64,000 bases of DNA from Paramecium tetraurelia (Eukaryota > Ciliophora > Oligohymenophorea > Peniculida > Parameciidae), in assembly GCF_000165425.1 (NCBI RefSeq), contig NW_001799020.1, positions 62,001 through 126,000 of the forward strand. Reading direction: 5' to 3'. Of the stretch, positions 1 through 11,805 are shown one piece after another. The notes beneath the pieces are model-generated. The model had not been told where the DNA came from, made no database searches, and saw only the letters and a program-made list of their open reading frames with translations. The position numbers and the translations under genes were made by a program. Position 1 is the stretch's first letter; each line of letters opens with the position of its first letter.

Positions 1-35
1 TTTTTAAAAAAAAGATATAAAAATTTAATACTTTA

Positions 36-533
36 ATGATCAGATTAGAATAGAAAATAGAAACTAAAGCTTTATTGCCTCGTCTCAAATAAAAATCCAT
101 CAATGACAATACCATGTATACAATTTAGTTACTACGCAAAACCATACATCAAATGACAAACAAATATTCGGAACCTCAGCCCAGATAAATGGCATCCAAA
201 ATGTTACCTGCTCAAAAAGTGAAGAGATTAAATTATTCCTACACTAAAGAGTACTCTCAAAACCACCAAAGTTAATCAATTGAACAATATCAAAGAGCAT
301 CCACATAAACTATCACCAACTTCAACATTGATTATAAAAAGAGTTCGCCAGATAACTTCAAGATGAAAGTAACAAAATCTCCCAACCTGCCCATTAATTC
401 AATCCAAATTTTTTAGCAATTTAGAAATAGGTTTTAAACCATGGACATAAATGACAGGTTCAAAAACCTAAAAAATAGAGCATTATCCCAGAAATACGGA
501 AAAAGAACCAGATCTGTTTCTCAATAAAAATGA
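36..533 (+). CDS. Small basic hypothetical protein
   Basis: With code 6 this frame runs from an ATG at 36 to TGA at 531-533, giving 165 residues with no intron. The product is basic and rich in Lys, Arg, Gln, Ser and Asn. It has no signal peptide, no membrane segment and no motif I recognise. The frame is also open upstream of the ATG to the window edge, so the true start could lie outside the window or in a preceding exon. Codon use (TAA and TAG as Gln) is like that of the confident genes nearby. Function unknown. Confidence 0.6.
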
Positions 534-1015
534 ATACGTAATAATTACTATTAAATTTTGAAATAAAGATTTTTCAAAGGAATCTTCCTTCTTTCAAGAA
601 TATTCATTTTAATTCTTGTTTATTTGACTAAGCCTAATATTATTATACCAAATTATCTATATTATTAGGCCATTTTGATTCTAATTCTAATTTTTCTCTC
701 AAAAATAAATTATATAATTATGCAAATTAAATATGTTACAAATAAATGATTTAAAAACAAAGGATTTACATTCGCGATATGAATAGTAAGTGTAGCATCA
801 CTCAATTATTAATAATTTAAAACAAACTTTAATTTGATATATTATAATTCTATAGTCATTTATTTAAGAAAAGATATAGTCATCCAAACGATGAATGATA
901 CAATATTATTTGTTGTTTTATGTTTAGCTAAGATTTGATGTCTGTAAAGGCATAGATATTTTAAGATTTCAAATTCAATTATAAATTATTACATATGTAT
1001 TTATATTAAATAATT
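534..1015. other. Intergenic, AT-rich
   Basis: About 480 bases, very AT-rich, between two plus-strand genes. I see no open frame of useful length, no RNA gene and no repeat. It presumably holds the 3' end of the first gene and the promoter of the next, but no specific element can be named. Confidence 0.5.
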
Positions 1016-1770
1016 ATGGGAAATAATCTTTGCTATTAAACTGGAGAGAGATCTTCATTGTTTCCTTAATTGCTATTAAAATATGAAATGGGAAATTGTG
1101 AAATCGTGTTAACTGCAGGGCCTGTTGAAAATGAAGATGTGGAATGTTTAGTGATACCAACTGATTCTGGATACACCAATATCAAGCAAAGCGAAAGACC
1201 TAGTTTTAAATAAATAAACGAGAAATGTGTCTTTTTGCCTGGTAATAAAAGTATTGAATTCATAAATGCTTAAAAAAGAACGAAAAAGTTAGATTTTGGC
1301 TATTGTCATAGACAAGAATTTCTCAATTAAAAATGATGATGGAGAAGATGAAAAGTAGACAATCTACGCAACAGTTTAAGAGGCCCTCAGATTGGTAAAA
1401 TCATCAAATCTATCCTAAGGCCGAATAAAAGCTAATGAAATCTATTGGGTTCCCAGTATTTGAATCTAAAGATCATACTACTTCAGCTACCATCATGTTA
1501 ATGGCTATTAAACTCAGTTTAACAGAGCAAAAAATAAATTCCCTTAAAAGAATAGCAATCACACTTGATGTATCCAATTTTGCATAATCATACAAGCATA
1601 TTGAACAAGTGAGCAGCTTTAAATGGGTATTTCAACAAGTGTTCAAAGGAAGCGAACAATTGAAGCATTCTAGAACCTATTCAAGTTCAATAAATACGCA
1701 AATAGATTCGATCTCTATAGACAACATAAAGTCTAAAGTTAAAAGCAATACAAAGGATGAAACTCCTTGA
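1016..1770 (+). CDS. Hypothetical protein, two-intron gene
   Basis: ATG at 1016, TGA at 1768-1770. Two introns are needed to keep the frame: 1251-1278 (28 nt) and 1395-1419 (25 nt), both starting GTA and both ending AAG. The spliced product is 233 residues. It has an N-terminal globular region containing AGPVENEDVECLVIPTDSG, a hydrophobic strand ILAIVID, a long amphipathic helix, and a short Ser/Lys-rich C-terminus. The strand-helix pattern faintly recalls a macro-like fold, but no diagnostic motif is present and I do not assign it. The introns rest on frame continuity and on the helix that forms across the second junction (LRL/AEQKLMKSIGFP). Confidence 0.6.
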
Positions 1771-2103
1771 ATTAACCAAATTCATAAGTAACAAATTGAT
1801 TTATATTGTTTAATAATAAATTATCAAATTTAATGTTCCTCTTTCTTCCATTTACAAGAAAAATGTGAGTACTTCATATACAATTTACAATATTACCAAG
1901 GTCATAAAATAAAATCACCGAAATATTTAACAATAATATTATATCATATTTTATTTTATATGATTGCGGATATGCTAAAATCTAGTTTCTATTAACGTAA
2001 TTGTTAATTGAAGAATACAAATACTTCGTATCAAAAACTTATGCTACTTTGCCAGAGGAGTATCTTATTTAGACTTTTCATCAATCTTTATCAAGAACCA
2101 CCA

Positions 2104-2657
2104 TCAAGATTTCTTTTTTGCTATTATTGGAACTGCATGATTAAAATAATTTGAATTTATCTTTCTGACCTAAATAGAATTATCTTTAAGTACAAATAAT
2201 AATGCAAATTTAGATCTCTTTTTAATTTCATTAAGCCTATAACGAACATAATCATTGAAACTTAGTTTAATTAAGTGTTTTACTTTTGAATTTTAAAAAT
2301 TATAAGAGATGCGCAAAGGTTTTATGAGAAAATACTATCGTATTGGTTTTAAAAATTAAATACTAATTTATTTATAAATCAAAAACCTATAAGTCTTTCG
2401 ATCTGCTATTTATAATTATTATAAAATAAAGCTAATTACTAGAAATTGTTTCAATATTGTTTAATTAATGTCCTTATATTTCAGTTTTTTAATTATAGTA
2501 TTTGACTGTATAAATTAATAATGATATGAATTTGTAATATTTCACTTTATTATCTAAAGATCCACGAACATTACACAATATTTTATATAAATAATGTATT
2601 TTCTTTATATTTGGAAATTGATATAATCCAATAATAAATTTATAAAAAATATATCAT
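2104..2657 (-). pseudogene. Possible decayed or mis-spliced coding remnant
   Basis: On the minus strand one frame is free of TGA from about 2657 to 2258 and reads like protein (for example VFDLQINQYLIFKTNTIVF). A second frame continues to a TGA at 2104-2106 (for example YVRYRLNEIKKRSKFALLF). There is no in-frame ATG at the 5' end, and I could not find one convincing intron joining the frames. It may be a gene remnant, a small gene with unusual splicing, or chance in AT-rich DNA. It lies head to head with the large gene starting at 2662. The rest of 1771-2661 looks noncoding. Confidence 0.25.
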
Positions 2658-2661
2658 CATT

Positions 2662-5600
2662 ATGTTCCTAGAAATATTGCTTTTCTTTGTTATACTAAAA
2701 AATTCTTAAACTTAAACCTGCGAAGAAAAAGCAATAGACAAAAATAATTTCTTCATTTCAAGCTTTACGGATGCTTTTCTTATTGAAACAGATGAGGCAG
2801 ATTTTTCAAAAATTAACGGTATTGGATATGATGTTTTAATATTTGAATATTCATAACATTATGAATTGGAAGGAATTTTAATATCTGCTAAGTTATTGGA
2901 ATCCTTTTAAAATAAATCTGAATTACAAATTTGCAATCTCATTAATAAGGAGATTTCATATTTTATATAATGTATAATTGGATTAACCTTTATTTAAGAA
3001 GAGATAGATCTTAATTACTCAAATAAAACTGAAATCATTACTTTACCTAATGAAATATGTTAATCAATATTTTATGACCAAGAACAAATTTTTACAATAT
3101 TTTGTTACTCAGAAGAGAACTTTTAGTTAATATCTGTAAATTTAGATAATTAGGCTTAATTTTATTAGTTGTACAATTATCCTTAAGACTCTGAACTTAA
3201 GCTTTGCACTCCGATATCCATTTAATTTCAGCCCTTTCATTATTTAATAGGTTATCTTAATTGTTCTGACTGGAGAATTTTTCGAGCCTTAGATAACAAC
3301 ATTACCCTTATTTTAGATTAAGGGATTTTAAATGGATATTAGAATGATGTTACTCTAACAAATTTAGTGAATTTACAAATATGCTAGAAGAATAACATGT
3401 AAAGGTATTTGGTTTATGCATTATTTGACACAGGGTACGTTAAATTTGAAGATATTAAGGTTTCAGTATTTCTATTAAAAACTTAAGAACATAAAATCAC
3501 TTAATTGATATTTGATCGATTATGTAATGTTGCTATGTTTGTCGGGTAGGAAGAATCACTTATTCCTTTCTAATATTATTCATAATACTCCACTATAACA
3601 TTTAGTAAATCCATACCTCCTCCTGTGGTACATGCCCATGAATAATTTAAAATATTATAGCTTGAAAAAACCTTATAGGTGTTCATAAATTAGAAATTCA
3701 TTTAATATTATGATATTTCAGGTTTACTTTTATTTGATAGAACCTTTAATTATTTTTTTGCAATCCACCCAAGTTTAAATCAAATAAAACTTTATAAAAT
3801 TAAACATCTATCCAGATATCTTTTACCATAACGTTAATATATTTATGATTTTAATTTGAGAAATTTTAATTGTTGTGATAAGAAAGCTATCAAATGCACT
3901 AAGATTATAAAATAAGATCCATCGACTCTATTATAAGAATATGATTTTGGGGTAAATGAGCAATACCTTATTTCACAGAAATAACAATCGGAAATTAAAA
4001 TTTTCATTGATTACTTAGAATTCATGGATGGAATACCATTATTTTTTGAGGTGCCTCCTGAATACAAACATTTATTAAGTATTGATGAAATGAAAATCAA
4101 ATTTTCATCAATATGTCAATAACAATCAACAATATAGGATTCAAATATCCTTTTTTTTGATGCTTCAATTAAAATATTTATATTTTAAGATTAGAAAAAT
4201 ATTTACTTCTATAATTGTACTTAATAAAGATTATTTCGTCATGAATAGATTCAAAACAAATCTGTATTTACTACTAAAAATTATGTTATTATTATAGATG
4301 GAATGTTAAATCTAATAAATATTATCGTCATGTAATAGCAATCTATAAAAAAGCACCTTATAAAAATTGATTCTGAAATAATAAATGCTAAGTTAATCTT
4401 AAATTATATATTCATAACTTTGAAAGATAAGGAACCCTTAATTATTGAAATTTAATCAGATGACAAAATTTTGTACAATTCTGTAAGTAGTAATAAAGAT
4501 GATATATTGTTTTATTTTAAAGATTATAATTCAAGTCAGATATATTAAGTTAAGGACTACCTTTTAATTCAAAAAAATAACTATATTTTAAAAATTAAGT
4601 TTCTTGACTGGAAAATACTTGGATTCAATTCAAATTTAAACCTTTTTGTATTACATGAAATAGATTTGATTTAACTCTAAAAATTTGCACAATAAATTAG
4701 AATGAGGTAATATTTTTATAAAATCTTGATCTATTTGATTTTTCCATTTATTAACCTTTAACGTACTCTTTTTGTCATTCTAGTTTATTGATAGTGGCTC
4801 AAAGATAAAATAAATTATATATTTTAATATATTCCCCAAAAAACTCTTTTTAAAAACTAAGAATCATTATCCCAATAAGTAAACCCAACTATTATTATAG
4901 GGATGAATATATTTATTTTTATGATGAGAATAATATGCTAGTCTAAATGAGTACATAATAAAGAATAATTACTTATCATTTTCTAAATTTTAATAAAATA
5001 TTCGAAATTGCTAGGGTTCATTTAAATCTTTTATCCCAAATAGATTTCAAACAATACAATACGTATAATTTGACTCTGAAAATTTTAAATAAAAATTTTG
5101 AAATAATTCCTAAATTCGACCTATCAACTCAAACAATTACAAACATTTAACATTAAATTCAAATATTTAATCATTTTTTAGGACCAATAAATAAACTTTA
5201 TTTAAATGATGATTGCCCTTTTAATTTAAGCGGACCATTGCTAATAAGAAAAAATATTATGACATGCAATCAAAGTGTCTCTTCAGATTGCCTTTTTAAA
5301 TGGAAGAGTAATAATCATTCACAGATTTCACTTTTTTGTTTATTTTTTAAAAAAGTCGAGGAGAATAATTCAACCAATAATACAAATTTTATTCTTCTCT
5401 CCTCCTCTATGTGTAATTGGTATTAATTAAGAAATGGAGATATATTTTATATTCCGAGGCTAGAATAATTAACTGGTGAAGTACCCATGTATACGTATGA
5501 TATTATGTCTGGTTCATATGTTTAGTATAAAACATTTAATATTTAATAACGTTGTACGATTTAAATTCGAAAAATTGGTGATTTAATGTATTGCTAAGAA

Positions 5601-6509
5601 AGCTCTTAATTTTATTTATTATACGTTAATAGAAACTTTATCAAATAGATTTATGAGACTTAAAATTATTTTGATATGATTTATATAGAGAATTCAGATG
5701 AAGAATATATAATATTGACTTAGAATAATTACATTGACATTACACATTATAATTTTTCTTAAGGTAATGTGGTTCAAATGCAAACCTACAATATAGAAAA
5801 AATAAAACTATTATTGATAGATCAAAATGAAAATAACTTTTTGATAAATCCAATGTTAGCATAAACACTTTAATTTAATCTTGTTGATGCTTTGAAAGTT
5901 AAATTCGAAATACGATTAAATGGCATCTTAGATTTTGAAAATATAAAATTTTATGTAACTGTTACTATTAATACATTGAATTAAAGTTTTGAAACAAAGA
6001 TAATAAGAACTTTTAGAAGTTTAGATTCTATAGAGAAGATAATATTTATTGACGAACGATTTGCTATATTTTAAGGTTAAGCTCAATTTCAATGTTATAT
6101 TTATGATTTAAGATAGGATTAAGAATTTTATGATCCGATAGTTAAAATGAATATGTAGCCTGCAATGATAATAAAAAGCTATAATAGTACACATTATATT
6201 TTCTTTGATTGTTTAAAGAATGAAGCATTTTTAATAGAAATTGGATATGAGATTAGTTTTTTTGAGAAAGAGAAACCTAAAAATTGTAAGTTAATAGCTG
6301 AAAATGAGATATCAAAGGCTGAAATTTAATTAATCATTTAATAAGAAGAGATTAATGACAACATTAATTACAAAAGTATTATAATAGTATCAATTATTAT
6401 ATGCATATTAATTGTTTTAATCATTTTTATATTAAGGAGATAATAATTAAAGAATCATAATCTAAAACAATTCTAGCAAATATCAATAGATGAATCAAAA
6501 CTATAATGA
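2662..6509 (+). CDS. Large single-pass membrane protein, ciliate family, paralogue of the gene at 8952-6733
   Basis: ATG at 2662 and TGA at 6507-6509, with one 32-nt intron (4763-4794, GTA to TAG) that removes the only in-frame TGA. The product is 1271 residues. It starts with a hydrophobic signal sequence (MFLEILLFFVILKNS) and ends with one strong transmembrane segment (IIIVSIIICILIVLIIFIL, from about residue 1222) and a short basic, Gln-rich cytoplasmic tail. The large middle part has scattered cysteines and many Asn, Ile, Phe and Tyr, as expected of an extracytoplasmic beta-rich domain, but no named domain is visible. Residues 25-110 align by eye with the start of the minus-strand gene on the other side of the gap: both have FLIE/ILIE, ICNL and YFIQCI in the same order. 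Probably a type I membrane protein of unknown role. Confidence 0.8.
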
Positions 6510-6582
6510 TTTTATATTAAAATTAAATAAATTTATTTAAATATTTAATAAGTTTTGTTTAAAGATTTTGGCGTGCCTATAG

Positions 6583-6732
6583 NNNNNNNNNNNNNNNNNN
6601 NNNNNNNNNNNNNNNNNNNNNNNNNNNNNNNNNNNNNNNNNNNNNNNNNNNNNNNNNNNNNNNNNNNNNNNNNNNNNNNNNNNNNNNNNNNNNNNNNNNN
6701 NNNNNNNNNNNNNNNNNNNNNNNNNNNNNNNN
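6583..6732. other. Assembly gap (150 N)
   Basis: A run of 150 N between the 3' end of one large membrane-protein gene and the broken 3' part of its paralogue on the other strand. The round size suggests a nominal gap, so the missing sequence may be much longer. The minus-strand gene lacks about 500 residues relative to its partner, and these would have to lie here. Confidence 0.97.
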
Positions 6733-8952
6733 TATCATAAGATATTTGCTATTGTTCTTGGTCGTTAAAATATTTAAAAGACCTTAACTAACTGAGTACT
6801 TGAGAGGTTAAATTACTTTGTATCCATGAAGTGAGTAAATATTCATTAATTTTAGATTTGAAAAGTATAAGCAATATTGTAATACTTAATCATTGGAATC
6901 CTTTATTGCTATGATTTTTAGTTGAAGTACTTCCATGCTAACAAACACAATCTGAACATTTTTAAGATAAAATTTATGGTAAATATTATTAAATTTAACA
7001 ATTATGAAATCTTTATATTAAATAAAGAAAAGATTCTAATTCTGATTAAAATAAATAGCCTATTAATTAAAGAATAGTTTTTCATCAAACTATTTTGAAA
7101 AAGGGTTTTAAAAAAAAGAAATTTACAGTAGAATGGGAAGAGATTAATTAGTCTAATTTCTTTGAAAAAAAATCAAAATTTTATCGTCTTTTTAAATGAA
7201 ATAGTCAATTTAATCTTTGAGATTAAATTTTCTATATCCGAAAGATGAATTCAATTGCAAACCATAGATCTCAAGTTATTGTAATTGCTAGTTTATTGTT
7301 ACAATAGTATTTCTGAACTGATGTACTAATTTATTACTTAAATCAACTTAAAAGCTCTCCTAATTTAATCCACAAATTTCAAAAAATATAGTATTATTCT
7401 ACATATAAACAATATTTTCATACTCATTACTATTTGAATAAAACGTAATTGTAATATCCTTTTTTTTGTAATAAAGATTTGTACAATTACCTAAAAATAA
7501 ATTATTTGTTTTGGTATGGCAAGTAAATGAGTTTTAATTGGAAAAAATATTATCTATTTTAAAAGGCAATCTTAATTAAAAATTATTTTTTATTAACATA
7601 TTAACTCCAATATTATCACATCCAATTTGTAAATCAATTTAATTATTGGTTGAGGTTGAATAAGTCAATAAATTATTTTCGACCTTTATTTAAAAACATT
7701 CTATTTGGCTTCCATCACAACATTGATAAAAATAAGGTAAAATTTAGAAAATAAATTATTTTTTTGGATTTTTGATCCAATTCTTTTGTGAGAAGTAATA
7801 AATAGTCAAAACCCCTAAAGTTTAGTCAAATTAATAAAAATAATTTTTATTAGGCGGAAAATAAATTAATTCAGAGTTGATTTAATACCTTTCTTTTTCA
7901 AAACAATTGAAATGCACTTCTAAGTAATTTTATTCTAGAAAAAATAAATATTAATTAAATTATTCAATTCTCAAAGAAGTTGATGTAGATAAATTCAAAT
8001 TAACTAATTTCAACTCTTCAGAGGTTTGCTAAAATAGTTATAATTGACCATTCTATATAGAGCTAACTATAAATTTAATATTGCAAATCTTATCAAATAT
8101 CAGTTTTTTAATCCTCCCTTTCACTAAATCAAATTAATTACCTAAGTAAAATTGATTTAATTAAAATTATAAACTTATGTATTAAGTACCATCATATATG
8201 TATAAATTTGGAAAACAAATATCAAAATTTTCTAGTTCATTTTCCAAATGAAAATTAAAGTTTTTTAAGGAATTTTCATAATTTATAATTCCTAATTCTT
8301 TGCCCTTTTTTAATACTTAAATACTCCAATTTTTACATTAATATATAATATTTAAATAAAACTCGAATGAAAATTGCTCCATTGATCTTTTACAATGATT
8401 TTGAAAAGGTAATTGTAAAATCTAAATATTTGAAAAAAGATGGGTAATTCGATCTATTTAATGTAAAATAATGTGGGAGTTTGTAAAGCAATATACAACC
8501 ATAATATTATTATTTTCTTTATAAATCTATTTGCATTATTCATTTTCTTGTATTGGCAAAATAAATTAGATTTTAGTAGAGGAGGAATTATTGGATGAAT
8601 TACGATTTGATAAATCAAGATCGGAAATACATTGAATAAAATAGAATCCATCATAATGTAGATTACAAATTTCCTTTAAGTATATATCATCATACTTATC
8701 TGTTAAAATAGATGACAATAATGATCCTTTAAATTCATATTGTTTTTGTAATTCTACAGTAATTGAGGCTTAATCATAATTTTACCTAAAACTATAATAT
8801 CTGTCATCTGATTCAATTAAAATTGCATCTTTCTATTTAGCTATGAACGACTCCCCAGGCAACAAGTGGACTTAGGTACAATTTAATAAAATTTCATTCT
8901 CTATTCCAATTTTCAACAATAAGAAATAAAAGAAAAAAGAATTTAAATTCAT
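6733..8952 (-). CDS. Large membrane-family protein, paralogue of 2662-6509; 3' end lost in gap
   Basis: Start ATG is the complement of 8950-8952. The frame is free of TGA for 740 codons down to the N gap, with no intron needed. The N-terminus is a hydrophobic signal-like stretch (MNLNSFFFYFLLLKIGI). Residues 30-110 match the convergent gene by eye (DAILIESDD against DAFLIETDE, FYFIQCI against SYFIQCI). Gene 2662-6509 encodes 1271 residues with a C-terminal membrane anchor. Here nothing after residue 740 is visible, and only 73 bases separate the other side of the gap from the neighbour's stop codon. Either the gap hides a C-terminal half of about 500 residues or this copy is truncated. Function unknown. 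Confidence 0.75.
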
Positions 8953-9162
8953 TTTTTCTCTAGTGATAATAATTTGGGTATAATATTATTAATAAAATAA
9001 CTTGTTTTCATTTATTTATTTTACAACATTTTATACTTTTTATATCTATATATATTGGTTTTTTAGTAACTAAATGCTTATCTAAAATTGAAAAATATGA
9101 ATTAATTTAATTAATATTGTTTTATAAGTTCTTATCTTTACAAAATATAAAGAATATTTCTA

Positions 9163-11782
9163 ATGAAGAAAATTTTAATCCAAACTCTTAATGCTTCTAC
9201 AAATTTTAAGGTCTTCTTTAAATTAAGAAAGAATCACTAGAAAACATCATGGAGATAAAGAAGTCCTTCATTAAAAGTGGAAAATAGCATTAATACATTT
9301 AGTATTCTAGATGAGTCCACAAAATTAAAAATAAATTATTGGTTCAAATATATTGATAAAATTAATTTTATGAGAAGTATTATCTAGCAAATTATTTTGT
9401 TTGTTCATTATATAATTAAATAAAATAATATAGTAATGCAAGAGCTTCTCGATTAATTCATAGAACTATTAAAATAGACAGATGAAGCCATAAAGAATAA
9501 AATTAGAGCACTAACAAATAATAATGTTGATTTTCAGGTTCCAAATAATAAGTGGGATGAAGCTTCAGTCAAATTATTAAAATTGCTAATTTAGACCTAT
9601 TGTATAGATCAATAGATTAGTCATCATTAAGTTCCAGATGATATTTGGAGCTTAATATCCTAACTTGTGAAGAAATCTACCATAGATTGCAAATTGTAAT
9701 TTGGGACTAGGAAAAAAATAAGATTACTTCAATAATAGTGGTCAAAAAAGGAGGATGAAGCATTAAAAGAAATCTGTTTTTCGTACTAAGCATAGAATAA
9801 ACCATATAAGTGGAGTGAAATTGCAAAAGAATTAGCTTAAAAATTAAATCAATAGAATGTTAAATTGACCAAATTTGTAAGAGATCGATGGCTAAACAAG
9901 TTAAATCCTAACATTTAAAAAGGTCCTTGGGAAAAGAATGAAGAATATGAATTATGCAAATAGGTGTTGAAACATGGAAAAAATTGGATGAGTATTGCAT
10001 TAGAGATGAAAAATTAAAGAACAGAAAGCTCGATAAAGAATAGATATTTTAATATATTGAAAAAGCTGGAGAAATAGGAAGTTCCAATATTAAGTAAAGC
10101 AGACATAGAAAAAGAGCTGGAAAAATTATATTCAAATTAAATTGAAAAATTGGATTAATTTGGATAATAAGAAATTAGTTTTATTTTATATTCATTAAGG
10201 AATCTGGAACCAAAAATAACAAAAGCCAAGTAGGAATTTGAGGCAGATAAGAATGTATAAAAGAAAAGCAATGTGAGTACTTAAAATAATGGATCAAAAA
10301 AATTATTAAAAGCAGCAGAAAAAGACTAAAAATTGCATGCAAACAACATAGTTAAGAAAGTTCTTTAATAATACAATTAAGATGAAAATCTTGATTACAA
10401 TAAAATGAAAGAGCATTATTAAGATGTAGTAGCTTAAAAAGGGGACACTTTAGAATTGGATGAAGAACCCATAAGCGATTCTGATAACCTATCAGAAGTG
10501 TAATTTGCAGTAATGGGAAAGGATTCATAAAATTTACATCTCATTCCTAAATCATAGCTAAAAGCTGTCATGGAATTGATGAAACAAAAAAAAGAATAAA
10601 AAAAAGAAGTGTAACAATCACTAAGTAAAATTTAATCTCTTCCACCACCTCTTCCAAAGTTAGAATAAAAACTATAATAGTCTCAGTAATAATCATCTTA
10701 ACAATAATAGTAGAATCAATAATAGGTTTCTTAATAAATTTCACAATCTCCTTAACAATAAATTCCAGTTTAAATGCCTATGGTTTAGTCAATTATGCAA
10801 CCAGTTGCTATGCAGGCTCCAGTGATACCAATACAATAATAACTTTAAGGGTAGTAATAGTAACCTTAACAATAATAGTAATCTTTACAACAACAATAAT
10901 AATAATAGCAATAATAATAACAATAACAACAATTATAATTATAATAGTAACAATAATAATACTATTAACTTGTCTATCCTTCAAATTTTATGTATCCATA
11001 AGTTTAGATGGCTTAGGTAGCTTAAATACCAATAATGCCAGGCTAAATGATGGGATAAATTCCAGGTTAAATGATTGGATAAATGCCTGGGCAAATGGTT
11101 AGTTAAATTCAAGGACAGATTCCAGGATAGATGGTTGGTTAGCTTCCAAGTTAGATGATAGGTCAAATTCCAGGATAAATGGGTTAAATGGTTGGCTAAA
11201 TTCCGAATCCGATGGTAGGGTAGATTCAAAATTAGATGGTTGGCTAAATTCCAACTTAGATGGTTTCTGCCATTCCTGGATAGATGCCCTAAATTATTTC
11301 TCAACTCTAGCCCTAAATGATGTAGCAAGTCTAAGGTTAACTTCCATAAATGGTTTAGCCTGGGTAAATGGCCACAATGTAAAATGGATAAATGTAGATG
11401 CCTCAAATGGCACAAATTCCTTAACTTGCCTAAATGCCCTTATAGTCCCTTCCTTTGACTGCAACACAACCTGTAGGGATGCCGCAACAATTTATTCCAA
11501 TATTGTATTGAATATATTAAGTCAATTAGATATGCCCCTTAACCAGTATATTAATAACAATAACAAGCTTAAGGATAATCGAATCAATAATAAAAGACCA
11601 ATTAATAGTAATAATAAGTTCCGATTATGAATTATTAAATTCCAATGATGCCTCAATACTAGGATCAGTTTTTCTAGTTAATGAATATGAACTAACCAAA
11701 TTAGTAAAAGCAGCCTAAGTATTCATAAGTAAAATAGGAGACAGAAGAGCATTAATAACAACAATAATAAAATCGTAAATGA
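9163..11782 (+). CDS. Myb/SANT-domain protein with Gln-rich and Gln-Met-Gly-Pro repeat tail
   Basis: ATG at 9163 (in-frame alternative at 9436) to TGA at 11780-11782, with one 25-nt intron at 11505-11529 that removes a TGA; 864 residues. Two Myb/SANT repeats lie at about residues 192-300. The first begins WSKKEDEALKEIC and includes YKWSEIAKEL. The second begins KGPWEKNEEYELCK and includes GKNWMSIALEMKNQRTESS and IKNRY, as in R2R3-type Myb proteins that bind DNA. From about residue 500 the protein is low complexity: poly-Gln encoded largely by TAA/TAG runs, then about twenty copies of a short unit like GQMVGQIP (about 10990-11400), then more poly-Gln. Inferred to be a nuclear transcription or chromatin factor with a disordered tail. 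The N-terminal 90 residues before Met-92 are less certain. Confidence 0.85.
10855..11420 (+). repeat. Degenerate coding repeat: poly-Gln then GQMxGQIP-like units
   Basis: Inside the Myb gene. About 10855-10970 is almost pure TAA/TAG/CAA/CAG/CAACAA triplets (poly-Gln). From about 10990 the DNA repeats imperfect units of 12-24 nt such as taaatgattggataaat, encoding Gln-Met-x-Gly-Gln-Ile/Met-Pro-Gly. Copies differ mainly at third positions, which suggests expansion by slippage or unequal exchange followed by selection on the protein. The complement produces a spurious His/Leu-rich reading frame that should not be annotated. Confidence 0.8.
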
Positions 11783-11805
11783 ATAAAATTAATAATTTAT
11801 TTAAT

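Noticed and set aside
10981-11415. His/Leu-rich 144-codon minus-strand reading frame
   Set aside because: It is the exact complement of the Gln-Met-Gly-Pro repeat of the Myb gene and has no independent support.
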